A stretch of 64,000 bases of DNA from Gonatopus flavifemur. Its lineage: Eukaryota > Arthropoda > Insecta > Hymenoptera > Dryinidae. Below are positions 54,127-64,000 of this stretch, piece after piece. The translations under genes and the position numbers were made by a program. The stretch is from NCBI GenBank assembly GCA_018340375.1, contig JAFFJZ010000010.1, positions 14,446,001 to 14,510,000 of the forward strand, given 5' to 3'. The notes below the pieces were generated by a model. That model ran no database searches. It saw nothing but the letters and a program-made list of their open reading frames with translations, and was not told where the DNA came from. Within the stretch, counting starts at the first letter, position 1. Every line of letters starts with the position of its first letter.

Positions 54127-54383
54127 GCACGGAGACAAAATTCACTGACGCGGCGGCAAATCTAAGGTTTATTCCAAGAATAGCCAATACATTTGAGCCA
54201 ACCTAGCTCAAAATTCGTTCCCACAGTTGACTGGATTACTAAGAGAACATGATCAACTGGAGGAGCGAACATTTTTTCGCCTCGACAGCTCAAAAATAGC
54301 GAATAATTTGTTGCTGCAGCAAAAAGGATCCAGCAAAATTAGATTTCACTGTCTCAGGGAATTTCTTTTCCTTTTCCGTGCGA
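54127..54383. repeat. Family B-like foldback (GCACGGAGACAAAATTC end)
   Basis: Left CGCACGGAGACAAAATTCAC; right GGGAATTTCTTTTCCTTTTCCGTGCG. The arms pair loosely. Confidence 0.5.
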
Positions 54384-54401
54384 AGGTTTCAAACTGGTAT
54401 C

Positions 54402-54558
54402 TACACTGCAAACTGAAGTGTGTTAAAATTGACTAAAAGAACACGGATGATGTGTGTTTAACACGGATGAACCGTGTATAATAACACTGTTTATCCGTGT
54501 TAACATACATTATCCGTGCCCTTGTACTCAATTTTAACACACTTCAGTGTGCAGTGTA
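54402..54558. repeat. 157-bp foldback with TACACTGCAMACTGAAGTGTG ends
   Basis: Arms of about 70 bp: TACACTGCAAACTGAAGTGT, GTTAAAATTGA, ACACGGATGATGTGTGTT and AACACGGATGAAC return inverted on the right with few changes. Compact and well preserved. Confidence 0.85.
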
Positions 54559-55100
54559 AAGATGATTCATGGAATAAATTCATTTTTTCTCGCGAAATCA
54601 TAGAATTCTGAACGACAAGAAACGAATGGACATTGAATCTAATTTCCCCTGTCATATTCATCACATTTTATAACACTTGTTTATAATATTCCCACCCCAA
54701 CCAAATGATTTCCTGAAAAATTTCGAAACCCTCGTCAGATGTATTCCGTATCGGACATCTGTGTATAGCTATTTCCATAAAAACGTGTTTCCAAGTAATA
54801 GAAGTGAATTGGAGAACGTCCTTTTTTCCATACTTCACGGTCAAATTTAAAGCGTGGAAATTCGTTCGTTCGTCCATTCGTTCGTGAAATCTAAAAGCGG
54901 TGTAATCGGCCTAAAAACCTCTAATCTTCTAACAAGGTAGCTATACATCTCTCTGTGGCACGCGTACATGTGTACATATATACATATATGCATGTAGGAA
55001 AAAAAGAAGTAGGGGAATAAGAGAGCGCGGGTACCCCTCCGTGGTGGTGATTATGGGGTGAGCTCACGGTACGGTGCCCCATAGACACTAAACAACAGAA

Positions 55101-55118
55101 AGAGAAGGAGAGAGAGAA
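55101..55118 (+). promoter_or_regulatory. GAGA tract upstream of the candidate tap promoter
   Basis: AGAGAAGGAGAGAGAGAA, a likely GAGA-factor type binding tract, 70-85 bp upstream of a TATA box. GAGA tracts are common at developmental insect promoters; binding is inferred. Confidence 0.4.
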
Positions 55119-55185
55119 CTATGGAAGGGGCGAAGTACCCTCGGGACAGTATATATGTTCTAAGAGCCCCTTGCCACATGCACAG

Positions 55186-55192
55186 TATAAAA
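55186..55192 (+). promoter_or_regulatory. TATA box of a candidate tap promoter
   Basis: TATAAAA sits in an otherwise more GC-rich segment (55010-55320) in a long AT-rich gap. A start site is expected roughly 30 bp downstream, near 55217-55222. A 5' splice site follows at 55417. No other gene in the window could use it on the + strand except tap. Confidence 0.5.
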
Positions 55193-55216
55193 TTCTACCC
55201 CGCCCTAGTCCGGTCT

Positions 55217-55416
55217 CGTTGAATTCTTATTTTCCTCTCTTCTGTTCACCACTGACAACGTAAAAGCACCGGCTATCGAAGTTTTGCTATGCGGCGGTGA
55301 AACAGTTTTCAGGGACAGCAAAGTAAACTGTGAATCTGTTAGTGTGTAGTGTAGTTATTTGAAATTATCATCGCGCTCTCTGGATGGGATACCATTCTTA
55401 TTTTTCGACAGATAAG
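55217..55416 (+). other. tap: Candidate first exon of tap (5' UTR plus 11 codons)
   Basis: From the expected start about 30 bp after the TATA box to the donor AAG|GTGAGA at 55417. It contains a tiny upstream frame (ATG at 55289, three codons) and an ATG at 55384 that opens 11 codons (MGYHSYFSTDK). These join in phase 0 to an acceptor at 62525 and run IVPV into the tap ATG at 62538. The frame match has a one-in-three chance of being accidental. The exon start is approximate. Confidence 0.45.
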
Positions 55417-58400
55417 GTGAGATGAATGACAATTTTATATTATTTTTGTATGTTCCTTGGTTGGAAAAACGCATTTGACCACGGCAGTGTTCGAAATTCA
55501 ATGAAATTATTGTTCAGAAAATTAATAAAACCTACCAAATCTTGTTGACAAATTCATTGAAAACAACCTGTTGAAATGACATCAAATTAACATTAAAATG
55601 ATGTTATATCATATAAAAGGACAACATTTTCACTGAATTGTTCTCATAGGGAATGATCCATTGAGAATCGGTGAAATTCAATGAGTTCTTGTAATGAGGG
55701 GTTTAAGATACTGTACGTTAAATGGGAAACTCGGTATCTTCAAACATCTCAATTCGTCAGAACTTTATGTTGCTGAAGTTTGAATCGTTTATTGGAACGA
55801 ATTGGTAATGGAATAACGAAATACTCAGCTGTTGGAACCCAAAAATCTTGCAGAACATTCTCCAAACGATGTTTCTAGTTTCAAAGAGTTAATTCAGGAA
55901 CATAAATACTGATGATTTATCAGATTTTGTGGGTTTGAATTTTCGTTTTGTTTCTATAAACGATTAAAACTTCAAAAACATAGAATTTTGTGATTATGAA
56001 TCGAGCAATGCCGAATGAACAAATGTGGATTTCAGAGCAATTATGAAGATATTCCCATGGAAATGGGAATAAAGTCCTCCCGTATAGCGGTATGAAGCAT
56101 GTTTGTCAAATTCTATGTTGTTAAATACAAATTCTACATTCTAAAAAACAAAATAGGAATATTAAGAAGATATTTCTACTATATTTCGTGATGATCAGAT
56201 TTGGGGAATGAAGATCGCCAATTAATATCGCTTTTTTCTGCAGAAAAATAAGCTTTCACTTCTCTAGGAAATTACTTGTATAAAAGTATTCGTAAAGTTA
56301 ATATTCCGCGTGTCGCATTCGTCTGACAAATTTGCAGCCACCGTGTCTTCATTTGAATTACTGAAGATACAACAAAAGGACGTACTAAATGCAAGCATTT
56401 GACTTCGCTGTACATCAAAATGTTTGATTTCAATTACACATCAACGATCATTTTCTTAACATTTGAAGTAGAACTGAAATGAAACATAAATGTGTGCATT
56501 AATGATCGAAAGGAAGAACATGGAGTGTTTTTCTTTTCATTTCCAACACGCTGTGAATGTAGATTTAAATTCAGGACACTTTAGCGCGTTGGAATAATTT
56601 AAATAAATTGAAACATCCCATGTGAATAATTTTTATATAACTATACACAACTCATATATGAACCATGTTGAATTGTATACGAATTATATAAAATGTTGAA
56701 AACTTTACCACATGGAATCGTGTATTTGAACATGTGAAAATCTTTGAATAATATTTCTCGCTTTTGTATATTTTATGTGCTCGTAATGTCCACAAATTTC
56801 ACTCAACGTGCACGATATTTCACGATATCGATGTTTTATATACAATTTTTCAAAAGTTTTTATCAATATTTCATAAAATTCAATATAAACTTTCTGAAAA
56901 AATAGCGAAATATCATGCATCTCTGAATTTCACATTAGAAAGAAGCTTATGTGCATCATAACTTTATTGAACAGGGTCACAATTTTCAATCATACAAATT
57001 TCTTCTTTCGATCAACAAGAAGAAAACACGAGTCGAGTCTAATTAATATTCAATGTTGGAAGGAAATTATAATTTTTTGTAAAATCTGCACGGTTTCGCC
57101 TTCGCTAACCCTGCATCCATTCTTAATAAGAGGGCTTATTTTGTTTTTGACTAATAATCTTACGAATGTTATGAAAAATTGTCGATTCAAGATTTCCAAA
57201 TGGTGTGTTTCAATCTTGCATGGCATCCTTCAAATCGCTGACGGCGGTGATAACTCGATAACGAAACAAAAAAATATTTAGATTCAGTATGACGGTGGCT
57301 CTCGCATATTTTATGGATATTGATATTGATTAAAAAACACAAGAATGGAGTTTTCTTTTCAATGTTTTTAGCACACCAAAAATATTCACCATTTCTGTAT
57401 CAAATATGTGGTTGAAATTTCAAAAGGAACAGTTCAGTAATTTCAGAGAAAACTTTGTTTTGAAAACAAACTGCGTTCAAAGTGTTTCTGAGGAAAAAGG
57501 TTTACGTATAAAGTTAATCAACAATCACCTGCCCGCGAATCACTATACAATATGCCTTCTGCCTTCCTTAAAATTCCACTTTCTTCTACTCCAGCTACGA
57601 TCGATTTTTTGAAAATTTTGAACAAGAATGATCCCTTAAGAGGCAGCAAAAGCTCAACGTTTCGTGTAGAATTTTTCCAGAACAGTTTGAAATTTTTAAA
57701 ATATCTAAGACTTATCCCTGATAAATCATTAGATTTCTCTCCTCAACTATCAAAGAATTGTTAAAGAATCTGATACAGTTGAAGAAACAAAATAAAAACT
57801 ATACCTACCATTCATTTTCTATCTCATCATTCGGTTAGTAACTGCCGAACGTTTTCCATTCATATTAGCATCCACAATTTTATCCCCAAGATTACTTTCC
57901 TTTGGTTGAAATCATTCTGGATATTTCTTGGCGCAAGATTCTGTTTCAGAACCGTTTAAAATGTGACCGCTTCACCCTCTCTGATGCGAAAAAACAAAAA
58001 CTCGGACATTTCGCATACAATTGTGATCGGCAATTCTTGAAGATAAAATTTCAAGAAAATCAGTAAATTTCTCTGATTGAAAACATCCAATTATTCAGAA
58101 TTTTTTGAATGGCGTTGATGGAGGTACTCTTTCAGATAGATATTTCTCTCAATGAGTTTCAAGATGTGTGGAAAAGAATGGACATTTCATGGTGTACCAG
58201 ACTTCATTTACTCCCACCAACATCTTATGCATGATATATGATATTTAATTGAGAAAGAATAAACATCATGTGATTTCATATTTCTTCGTCACAACAATAG
58301 TTTTGGTTCTTAAAGCAATAGAATACAATTGTTCTCTGGTTACAAAAAGTCCATAGAATCCCATTGATGAAACAGCTTATCGAATGAAATCCAATTGTAT

Positions 58401-58420
58401 TCCTGTGGTATCTTATTCAA

Positions 58421-58615
58421 CACGGAAAAAATAATTCAGCTGCAGTACCTAAGTGGCTAGCACGGACATGGCCAGCCATTAAATTAGCTCCAGCAGCTAA
58501 ATTTTAGCTGTTATAATCGCGGTAGTAGCTGAAATTGAGCTGCGGGAGCTAATTTAATGGCTGTCCGTGTCTGTGCTAGTCATTTAGCTGCTGCAGCTAA
58601 ATTATTTCTTCCGTG
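58421..58615. repeat. Family B foldback 7 (AGCTGCAGC arms)
   Basis: Ends CACGGAAAAAATAATTCAGC and TTTAGCTGCTGCAGCTAAAT with a final TTTCTTCCGTG. Arms of about 80 bp contain TGGCTAGCACGGACA and CAGCCATTAAATTAGCTCC, matched on the right with few changes. Confidence 0.85.
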
Positions 58616-58937
58616 AATTTTGTTCATTATTTCTATTCATCAATGAAGAAAATACACCTGATTATTCCTGCTATGCTTTTTATAGAGAATACAAACTGTT
58701 CTTTTTTCCTGCTGACTTCTGAGAACTGATAGCATCGGCTTAGCATCGGCAAAACGATAAGGAGGAATCATTGATTAGAATTTAATAATTCACACCAAAT
58801 CAATTCGGCCAATCTTCCGCCCTGACCATTTTGGATTCCAAAAAGAGAGTGGAAGTGGTTTTTCCCATTCTAGATAATTCCAATAATGTTGAACGAATGA
58901 TTTTATTTGATAGAAATACAGGAATTGAATAATCACG

Positions 58938-59193
58938 TACACTGAGAGAAAAAATTTCCAAGAACAATGAAATATTTAGTTCAATAGTCGCCATAAAATA
59001 TTTAATTGATTTGAATAAACTCGATTAAATATTCATGAAATCAAACAAATATTTAATATGCTATGAAATATTTCATCAATTGAAACAGTTATTTAATTGA
59101 GTCAATGAAAGTTTATTCAAATCAATTAAGTATTTTATGGCGACTATTCAACTAAATGTTTCATTGTTCCCGGAAAATTTTTCTCTCAGTGTA
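58938..59193. repeat. Family B foldback 8 (TACACTGAGAGAAAAA ends)
   Basis: 256 bp; the arms of about 95 bp match closely: ACAATGAAATATTTAGTT, AATAGTCGCCATAAAATA, TTAATTGATTTGAATAAACT and complements. TA at both outer ends would fit a TA target duplication. Confidence 0.88.
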
Positions 59194-59449
59194 CTAGCAA
59201 TACACTGACAAGAAAGATTGTCAGTCGTTTCAAATGTTGCGGTTGATTGAAAAACACGACAACCGCTTTGTATAGTCAAGTTGATTTGGCGAGTAAAAGG
59301 GCCAATTTTGAGAATTTTTTCAAACGCTACAGATAATACAAATTTATTTAATTGATGGTGACATCCTAATACAATATATAAAGAATATTTCCTGAATTTT
59401 TCAAAGAAAAATATGGATAATTGATTCGATGGTAGCAAATCTTCAGAGG

Positions 59450-59780
59450 CGCCTCGGGAAAAAAGTTGTCCGCCGGTGAACAGCATAACTCGTGACTGGA
59501 TCATCTGAAATCAAAAAATGAAATGCTAATAACATTAAATGAGTGTTATCCAAAAGTATTCCTGGAAGAATGTTTTTTTTGCGATTTTTAAATTTTTTGT
59601 GCCATTTAGAAGTGAAAACACCGATTTTTGCCTCAAAAATGGGTCTGTTTGTTATTGTGAAGTTAATAATTATTTAAAAAAGAGCTACCAGGGTTGTTTG
59701 GTCATTTAAGGAAGTAGTATACTAAATTTTAAAAGAATCGGTCGAGTAGATTTTGATTCAAACCGTTCATCTGCTTCAAA
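59450..59780. repeat. Relic related to the interior of TTAA element 1
   Basis: GTGACTGGATCATCTGAAAT, then AATAACATTAAATG and AAAGAATCGGTCGAGTAG run in the same order as GAACTGGATCCTCTGAAATTC, GTAATGTTAAATG and GACTGATCGGTCCAGCCG within 8110-8360. No TTAA-GGGG ends are found. Confidence 0.45.
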
Positions 59781-59852
59781 TTTACTGAAAATTGTGTATA
59801 CTGGAAAATCAAGTATTAAACATGAGAACGGGGAGTTTTCCGCCAATTTTCT

Positions 59853-60050
59853 GCACTGTAAAAAATAATAGGAATTCCAATCACTGATTGGGGAATCAAT
59901 TTCTGGTACATTTGTATGAAATTTCACATAAATTCATCTGAAAATTTCAAACTCCATGAGATTTTTTCCAACATTTCACAGTAAATTTCCGAACAAGTTC
60001 GGAAAATTCTTAATGCATGGAATTTTCCCATATAAATTTTTTTTACAGTT
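59853..60050. repeat. Family C foldback (GCACTGTAAAAAATAAT end)
   Basis: Left GCACTGTAAAAAATAATAGG; right TATAAATTTTTTTTACAGTT. Weak internal pairing (GGAATTCC, GAAATTTCAC against GGAATTTTCCC). Confidence 0.55.
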
Positions 60051-60071
60051 TGGGACCGCGGGTTTCAGGTT

Positions 60072-60306
60072 AGAATGCATTCTAAAACATACTCTATGTT
60101 GATCATTTGCGAGGTTATACAATTCCCTGGTGAGCATAACACTGGTTTTACAAATGACGTGATATCAAATTTTGCTTAAGATTTTAGAAAAATCAATAAA
60201 CCTCGATAGGTTTCCGTCGATTTCTTTATCTCCAAGATCAATGTTATGCTCACCGGGAAATGGTATTCCCTCGCAAATGATCGACCAAGGTATTTTTCAG
60301 AATGGA
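60072..60306. repeat. Palindrome P, copy 2
   Basis: Arms around a loop near 60185-60225: TCTATGTTGATCATTTGCGAG, CCCTGGTGAGCATAACACTGG on the left and ATGTTATGCTCACCGGGAAA, CTCGCAAATGATCGACC on the right. Same core as 1311-1572. Confidence 0.75.
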
Positions 60307-60360
60307 ATTCAACTGCGATCCAAAATAAAACAGGCGGATTTAGCGGTCACTCTTCGTTTA

Positions 60361-60633
60361 TACACGGAAAAAATTAGTGATCCAAATTTTCGTTGACTAG
60401 TATGTCACTTTTGGGCGTAGTACAATTTGGAGAAGAATTCGTACATTTTAATAATTCGTTGACTCTTTCCATTATTTCGATGATGAAAATGAAAAGTGGA
60501 TTCCATTGTTCGAATAGTGAACACAGTTAACGAATTATTAAAATCCAGTATACGAATTCTTTTCAAACTTGTGCTCCGTCCAAAATTGGCATACTAGTCA
60601 ACGAAAATTTGGACTACTTATTTTTTCCGTGTA
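60361..60633. repeat. Family B foldback 9 (TACACGGAAAAAAT ends)
   Basis: 273 bp; the arms of about 105 bp share CCAAATTTTCGTTGACTAGT, AGAATTCGTA and TTTTAATAATTCGTT with inverted partners. It directly abuts the right end of the region containing palindrome P copy 2. Confidence 0.85.
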
Positions 60634-61429
60634 TCTACACAGAGTCGTCGATTCCGGGTCTATAAAGCACAGCAGTGTCAGCAGCCATGTCTAGAGGATC
60701 TTGGAAAAGAATGCAAAAAAAAATGTTAAAACGCTACCCCCCATCCTTAATGCAACCTTTTTTTTCAATTGCAATGACTGATTTTCTGGTGATGCCATCT
60801 AAAATGATACAGTTCCCTCAATTTTGTTAATTCAACTGATGCGAATCTTTCGAAGAAGATTAAAGTTCAGGGGTTGCATACGTTTCAGAGACCAAAATCT
60901 CTCGATCCTCTTTTTCAATAGTATGAAATAATTTCCCATTAAAACTTCTTTAAAAGAGTATCAAACTTTGAAAACTCAGCCGATAAAATTCAATTTTAGG
61001 ATCTTCCTCGAAAAGAAAAAAAAATTTACAAATCTTATTCCTTACAATGCAAGGTATTCAACCTAATCTCAAAACAAAAGACGCGTGTTTGGTCTTAATG
61101 GAAACTTCTCTAAGACTTATCTAAAACACTTAGGAAAGGAGTTTCCAATGTAGGTATATAAAATTCCTAATCGTTTTTATTGGAATAATGCTTAATTAAA
61201 ATTGAAAATTATCAAGACGGAAGCAGTTGGCAAAGCAATAGAATATTCCCGCAAATTTTCTCATATTAATTTGAATTAAATAACTAAGGAAACTGGATCA
61301 AATTTCTGTGAATCTCTAAATCCGGTTTTATTGTGTGGATATATATATTTCTATTGTTCTCGATATCGAATGAAAAGTTTTCAAAAAAAAATTTGTTGGA
61401 GTCAATTCACGTTTTAGAACCATCATTAG

Positions 61430-61790
61430 GCCACGTCAATATTCGACGTCTTTTAAACGGTGTTCAAACCGTTGATATGACGTTATTTTATGGTTGAAAA
61501 ACACGTGATCTGCCGCGACATTTTTACGTTGAATCAACGCAAGAATATTACTAATTCACAACGTGTGGTTATTGACTGTTTTTGACGTTTTTAAAACGTG
61601 CGTGTGTTTACTGGGATATCATTAAAACCGAGTTGAAGACGTAGTTTTGAGAATGAATAATCTAAAATTTTATACACTGAGACTATTCCCACGCAGCACA
61701 GGAGTTTGAAAAGAAGTCTCGAGAATTCATAATAAATTCTTTGAATCCTAGTTGAATTCTTGGTAAACTCTTTTTGATCTGGTGCGCTGT
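61430..61790. repeat. ACGTT-rich segment and family A relic
   Basis: GACGTC, AACGTG and TTTAAACGG/CCGTT-type words in both orientations (61430-61610), followed by a family A-like unit. That unit starts CCCACGCAGCACAGGAGTTT (61689) and ends near TCTGGTGCGCTGTATGTG (about 61788). Confidence 0.45.
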
Positions 61791-62537
61791 ATGTGTCATC
61801 TACGCGTTGTTCGTCCCATTAAATTTTGGAATTCCTCAATCATTCGAGTGTGATAATATCCAAAAATATTCACCCTTGACGAATAATGTACCTCGTTACC
61901 CGAGTGGAAAAATTTTCAAAATTATATTCAATTCATATATAGTTCAATACAATTTATGTATAAGTTATATATGATAATTTTGAAAGCTATGTCAGAGCTC
62001 AAGGAACGAATGTAGTCCCGTTTCTGTCTGCTTTATCTCCTCAAAAGATCAAAAAATTCCAAAACGTGACAAAAAAGTTACAGGAATTAATGATTGTGAA
62101 TAATGATAAAAAATTATTCGATTCAAAATGTTTAAGTTAAACATTCTTTCAAAACTAATAGTTTCATGGTAAAATTCGAAGTCTATCAAACCCATATATT
62201 TATTATTATCAATATCAAATTATAAATTATTATTCAATTGAGAAAACTGTTTCGTTGTGGCTGGTAAAAAATTATTTTGCTACATGCTGGACGAATTCTT
62301 TTGTTGCCATTATGAGTGAAAGTTTAGGAGCTACGCTAAATGATTAATTTGATCAGAACACGTTCCATTATCTAAGCTAAAAGTGATTTGGTAGCATCTT
62401 CTTTAGTTTGCATAACAAAATTTTACAAAACATTCAGTGTGTCATGTATCGACTAAATTTTTGTATAAAGTGTCTGTTAAATACAAATGTCACTGATCAA
62501 GATTTTGTGAATTGTGTGCTTTTAGATAGTTCCTGTA

Positions 62538-62723
62538 ATGTCTTCGGACTATTCGTTCTGCAGCGAGGGTAACTTCGACGAGCTATCAAGCTCTTCGGAT
62601 TCGGGATTCGATGTGAGTTTCGAGTCACCTAAACACGAAATATCTGCAGACACGTTGTTCCCACAAATCAAAGAGGAGAAACGGAAGAAAACCCGGAGCA
62701 CACGCTGTAGAAGTCCCACTCAG
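62538..62723 (+). CDS. tap: tap acidic/serine-rich coding exon
   Basis: 62 codons from ATG 62538 to CCCACTCAG before GTGAGA. The acceptor upstream, GTGCTTTTAG at 62525, leaves ATA GTT CCT GTA in frame before this ATG, so the exon proper probably begins at 62526. A second AG at 62528-62529 would break the upstream frame and make this ATG the start. Confidence 0.8.
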
Positions 62724-64000
62724 GTGAGATGAAATTTCAATTCGCGTTCATGATGTATTCGGAAAACGATTTAGTTATGGTTATCAATTTGCATGGTTTG
62801 ATAGAATATAATTCATATTTTAAAAGTTTAAAACTGAAACTTTTGGTAATGGTTAGGGCTGGACTTGAGACTCTCGAGTAAAATCAACAAAACTTAATTT
62901 AACCAGTTCTAATGCAAGATTCTTTGGGTTAATGTACAAATATTTGAAGAATATAGAATGGGAGAAAATTCTGTTGCAGTCTCGAAAAAGCTCTTGTCTT
63001 GTCTTGGTCTTGAGTAGAGGAAAATTGCTTTATGTCCTGGATGTAATCAATTTCATCTTCTCAGACGTGTTATTTCAAACTATAACATGCCTACACTTGA
63101 CTTGATGTAGAAATTCGTCTCCGAAGATCGTGAAATTGAATGATATTTACCATTTTTTAATTATGCTCAAGAGTCTCGAGTCCACCTTGTCCACAATTCT
63201 TGTAATAATGAACTAATGATCTGTTTGAAACAAGTGAATTAATTTGTTCACTGTAACTATACTCTTTGTTCAGTAACGTATTCAAGTAATACAAAATTGT
63301 TTTTTCATGATGATAATCATTTATTTCTCAAACCCACCCATGCTCAGTTGTTAATTTGAACTTAAGTAGCATATAAATGATTTAAATCCAACAGTTCTCG
63401 TCACATGATCATTAAAAAATTGTGAGAAATTCCTTAAATGAATCATATCGAGATACTACATTTTTGTAATAAAGTTCCATATCTAATCGGGATATAATTT
63501 TCATTGTGTCCTCAGGTATTGAGAATCAAGAGAAACCGTCGGATCAAAGCGAATGATCGGGAACGTCATAGAATGCATACCCTCAACGATGCGCTTGAAC
63601 GTCTCCGAATGGCATTGCCCACTTTTCCCGAAGACACCAAACTGACGAAAATCGAAACCTTACGATTTGCCCATAATTATATCTGGGCTCTTTCACAAAC
63701 TCTCGGTAGTTCTGAAAGTGGTGAGATCACTGTGAACGTTGGAAACGTGACTGTGAGTATAAGTGAGAATGGAAACATGATCACCTCGTCGACCGGCAGT
63801 TGTGCCGTCGCTGCCCAAAAGCGTTTGGGTCCAACGCATACGGGAGTCTTTCCTTATACCCAAGAACGACCATTTATCCACGATTGGCAGGAATATGACT
63901 GTTACAGCGACCAGAGTATCAGTCCTCCCATTCATTATCAAGCCGTTACTTGTTACGACCAAAGAATATATCATCAGCCACAACATCAACTTCATCCGAC
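62538..64000 (+). CDS. tap: Neurogenin-class bHLH transcription factor, target of poxn (tap) homologue, 3' end outside window
   Basis: Nuclear proneural-type bHLH factor; neurogenin/Tap proteins bind E-boxes with a class I partner (Daughterless in Drosophila) and act in neuronal differentiation. Exons: 62538-62723 (donor GTGAGA) and 63516 onward (acceptor TGTCCTCAG), phase 0. Residues 1-62 are acidic and serine-rich ([15 protein letters not shown]) and end in a basic stretch [11 protein letters not shown]. The bHLH domain is at about 69-125: basic region [15 protein letters not shown], helix 1 [14 protein letters not shown], loop [12 protein letters not shown], helix 2 [16 protein letters not shown]. 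The RRxKANxRERxRMHxLN and [18 protein letters not shown] signatures are diagnostic of neurogenin/Tap rather than Atonal or NeuroD. The C-terminal part visible to codon 223 is rich in Tyr, His and Gln. It may start upstream at 55384 with 15 extra residues. Confidence 0.92.
63516..64000 (+). CDS. tap: tap bHLH exon (runs off window)
   Basis: Begins [20 protein letters not shown] after the acceptor TCCTCAG at 63515, with no stop codon to the window end (161 full codons). Contains the whole bHLH domain, then [19 protein letters not shown] and a region with [10 protein letters not shown] and [17 protein letters not shown] near the edge. Confidence 0.93.

Larger units (their letters stand above)
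55417..62525 (+). other. Candidate tap intron 1 (7.1 kb) and its contents
   Basis: If the first exon is right, this is the intron. It holds a diverged family D-like stretch (about 55500-55700), family B foldbacks at 58421, 58938 and 60361, palindrome P copy 2, and a family C foldback at 59853. The segment 55700-58400 shows no family or exon that I recognise; it would be a natural place for enhancers. Confidence 0.4.

Overview
This is a eukaryotic nuclear window with spliced genes, long AT-rich introns and no operons. It is almost certainly from an insect. I infer a holometabolous insect, possibly a hymenopteran, from the two gene families and the style of the repeats; no base in the window proves the order. 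Only two protein-coding genes can be supported, both on the + strand.

(1) 2380-13562 holds a complete seven-exon SLC22-type (organic ion / carcinine-like) transporter. When spliced it gives 550 residues with all splice phases agreeing. (2) The right edge holds a neurogenin-class bHLH gene, the target-of-poxn (tap) homologue. It has a short exon at 62526/62538-62723 and a bHLH exon from 63516 that runs off the window. A TATA-containing promoter with a GAGA tract and a spliceable first exon lies near 55.1-55.4 kb. That exon joins the tap exon in frame, so tap may start about 7 kb further upstream with 15 extra residues.

Most of the rest is mobile-element DNA of one kind: short foldback (snap-back) elements without recognisable coding capacity. 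Families recur by their ends. Family A ends in CCCAGATAGCACA or CCCACACAGCAC. Family B ends in TACACGGAGAAA or TACACTGAGAGAAA. Family C ends in CACTGTAAAAA. Family D ends in CCCTGGTTAAAAG. Family E has arms made of degenerate GATATCTTTTAGA words. Three elements have GGGG ends and TTAA target duplications. Two hAT-like elements carry intact 8-bp target duplications. Within families A and B the ends are shared but the inverted arms of different members are often unrelated.

Layout: 1-2.2 kb, repeat copies, one split by an inserted element; 2.4-13.6 kb, transporter, whose introns carry many foldbacks; 13.6-24.3 kb, foldbacks dominated by family E; 24.4-25.6 kb, hAT element; 26-30.3 kb, composite repeats, including a foldback with a 27-28 bp periodic motif in mirrored arms; 30-38 kb, foldbacks plus low-repeat DNA with a CACGTG cluster; 38.8-41.6 kb, nested elements (inverted repeat copy, TTAA element, hAT element, perfect hairpin); 41.6-55 kb, sparse unique DNA and more foldbacks; 55-64 kb, tap promoter, long intron and coding exons.

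The two genes have no evident functional link. The hunt is therefore mainly about the foldback landscape: nesting order, empty sites visible inside the window, insertions without target duplication, and hairpins that would be transcribed within introns.
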